Origin: Alphaproteobacteria bacterium
Lineage (GTDB): Bacteria > Pseudomonadota > Alphaproteobacteria > Rs-D84
Reading direction: 5' to 3'
Assembly (NCBI GenBank): GCA_024402755.1
Contig: JAKSTD010000045.1
Span: 1-5,038, forward strand
Length of the DNA: 5,038 nucleotides
A program made the translations under genes and the position numbers. The notes under the pieces were generated by a model that saw only the letters and a program-made list of their open reading frames with translations, searched no databases and was not told the origin of the DNA. Positions 4,238 to 5,038 of the stretch are shown piece after piece; position 1 is the stretch's first letter; every line of letters starts with the position of its first letter.

Positions 4238-5038
4238 ATGCCAGCAAAATCAGTTAATGACATAGTTGCACTTTGCAAGAGACGCGGTTTTATATTCACA
4301 GGTTCTGAAATTTATGGTGGACTTGGCGGGGCTTATGATTATGGTCCGTACGGTGTTGAATTGATGCGAAATATCCGCAATGCTTGGTGGAACGCGATGA
4401 TTTATGCAAGAAATGACATCGAAGGATTGGATGCTGCATTAAGTTCAAAACGATTAATGTGGAAATATTCTGGACACGAAGGCAGTTTTTCTGACCCGCT
4501 GGTTGAATGTAAAAAATGCGGCGCACGCATGCGTCAAGATAAAATGAAAGACCAAACAAAATGCGATAATTGTGGCAGTACTGATTTAACAGAACCACGT
4601 GCGTATCAATTAATGATGGGGCTTTCTATTGGCGCAATGGCAGATGGTGCGATAAATGCTTATCTGCGCCCAGAAACAGCAACCACAACCTATGTCAATT
4701 TCAAAAATGTTCTGGATTCAAAACCACACAAATTGCCATTTGGAATCGCCCAGATTGGCAAGGCATTTCGTAACGAAATTTCCCCGCGCGGTTTTGTGTT
4801 TCGTATGCGCGAATTTGAACAGGCGGAAATGCAATACTTTGTTAACCCAAGCGAAGACGAAAAATATTTCGAATATTGGAAAAATGAACGCCTTGCTTGG
4901 TGGATAAATGTGTTGGGAATCCCATCTGATAAATTACGTTTCAAACCGCTCGCAAAATTAGCACATTATGCCAACGCAGCTGTTGATATAGACTATGAAT
5001 TCCCAGACGGATATGACGAAGTAGAAGACGATCATAAT
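4238..5038 (+). CDS. glyS: Glycyl-tRNA synthetase, single-chain alpha2 type, 3' end cut
   Basis: Cytoplasmic class II enzyme that charges tRNA-Gly with glycine. The first 267 residues are present. The N-terminal region has RRGFIFTGSEIYGGLGGAYDYGP (16-38), the hallmark of the homodimeric eukaryote/archaea/Gram-positive-type GlyRS rather than the GlyQ+GlyS tetramer. An insertion with C91-x2-C94 and C109-x2-C112 looks like a zinc ribbon. YLRPETA (142-148) is followed by TTTYVNF where QGIFVNF is usual. Motif 2 is present as GKAFRNEISPR (174-184) and FRMREFEQAEMQYF (188-201). Motif 3 and the anticodon-binding domain lie beyond the window. The ATG at 4238 follows GGGGGG (4226-4231) by six bases; an in-frame GTG directly before it (4235) is a less likely start. 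It is last of the three visible genes in the operon. Confidence 0.96.
   Translation, partial: MPAKSVNDIVALCKRRGFIFTGSEIYGGLGGAYDYGPYGVELMRNIRNAWWNAMIYARNDIEGLDAALSSKRLMWKYSGHEGSFSDPLVECKKCGARMRQDKMKDQTKCDNCGSTDLTEPRAYQLMMGLSIGAMADGAINAYLRPETATTTYVNFKNVLDSKPHKLPFGIAQIGKAFRNEISPRGFVFRMREFEQAEMQYFVNPSEDEKYFEYWKNERLAWWINVLGIPSDKLRFKPLAKLAHYANAAVDIDYEFPDGYDEVEDDHN

Noticed and set aside
3821..4247. Minus-strand frames opposite the YccA-like gene and the ferredoxin
   Set aside because: The plus-strand genes are unmistakable by motif; these are antisense shadows.
1..5038. CRISPR array, integrase, transposase, toxin-antitoxin pair or riboswitch
   Set aside because: No regularly spaced repeats, terminal inverted repeats, recombinase motifs or known aptamer patterns were seen on either strand.

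Overview
This is an AT-rich bacterial window with tight gene spacing. The most likely source is a host- or gut-associated member of the Alphaproteobacteria with a small genome. That guess rests on the alphaproteobacterial look of Lgt (the N-terminal IDPVAFSV..LPIRWY stretch), the base composition, and a secreted InlB/Flg_new-type repeat protein; it was not tested by a database search.

Left part (1-1240, minus strand): the 5' end of a large secreted surface protein gene, with an extended -10 promoter, a strong ribosome binding site and a signal peptide. It continues past the left edge. The frame stays open from codon 1 to the edge except for one TAG at codon 91, in a place where a tyrosine would fit. 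Three InlB/Flg_new-type repeat units are visible, and a longer module recurs after 307 codons.

Middle (1240-1940): an A/T-rich spacer, then a tRNA-Ser(UGA) with encoded CCA. It is flanked by two partial copies of itself: a 5' half ending at the anticodon loop, 120 bp upstream, and a 19-bp 3' end starting in the T-loop, 182 bp downstream. A strong hairpin terminator follows the tRNA and can also stop the convergent lgt transcript.

Right-middle (1941-3250, minus strand): lgt, which attaches diacylglycerol to prolipoproteins, and a 99-residue coiled-coil protein of unknown function with its own terminator and a near-consensus promoter.

Right (3195-5038, plus strand): a probable three-gene operon of a YccA/Bax-inhibitor-1 membrane protein, a 59-residue 2[4Fe-4S] ferredoxin and a single-chain (alpha2-type) glycyl-tRNA synthetase cut by the window end. 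The gaps are 18 and 16 bases. The coiled-coil gene and this operon diverge from a spacer in which two promoter-like elements interlock on a perfect TTGACAA/TTGTCAA inverted repeat.

The observations most worth following are the interrupted surface gene, the tRNA-Ser fragments, the single-chain GlyRS in an apparently proteobacterial genome, and the interlocked divergent promoters. No complete new defence, mobile or RNA-based system can be shown from this window.
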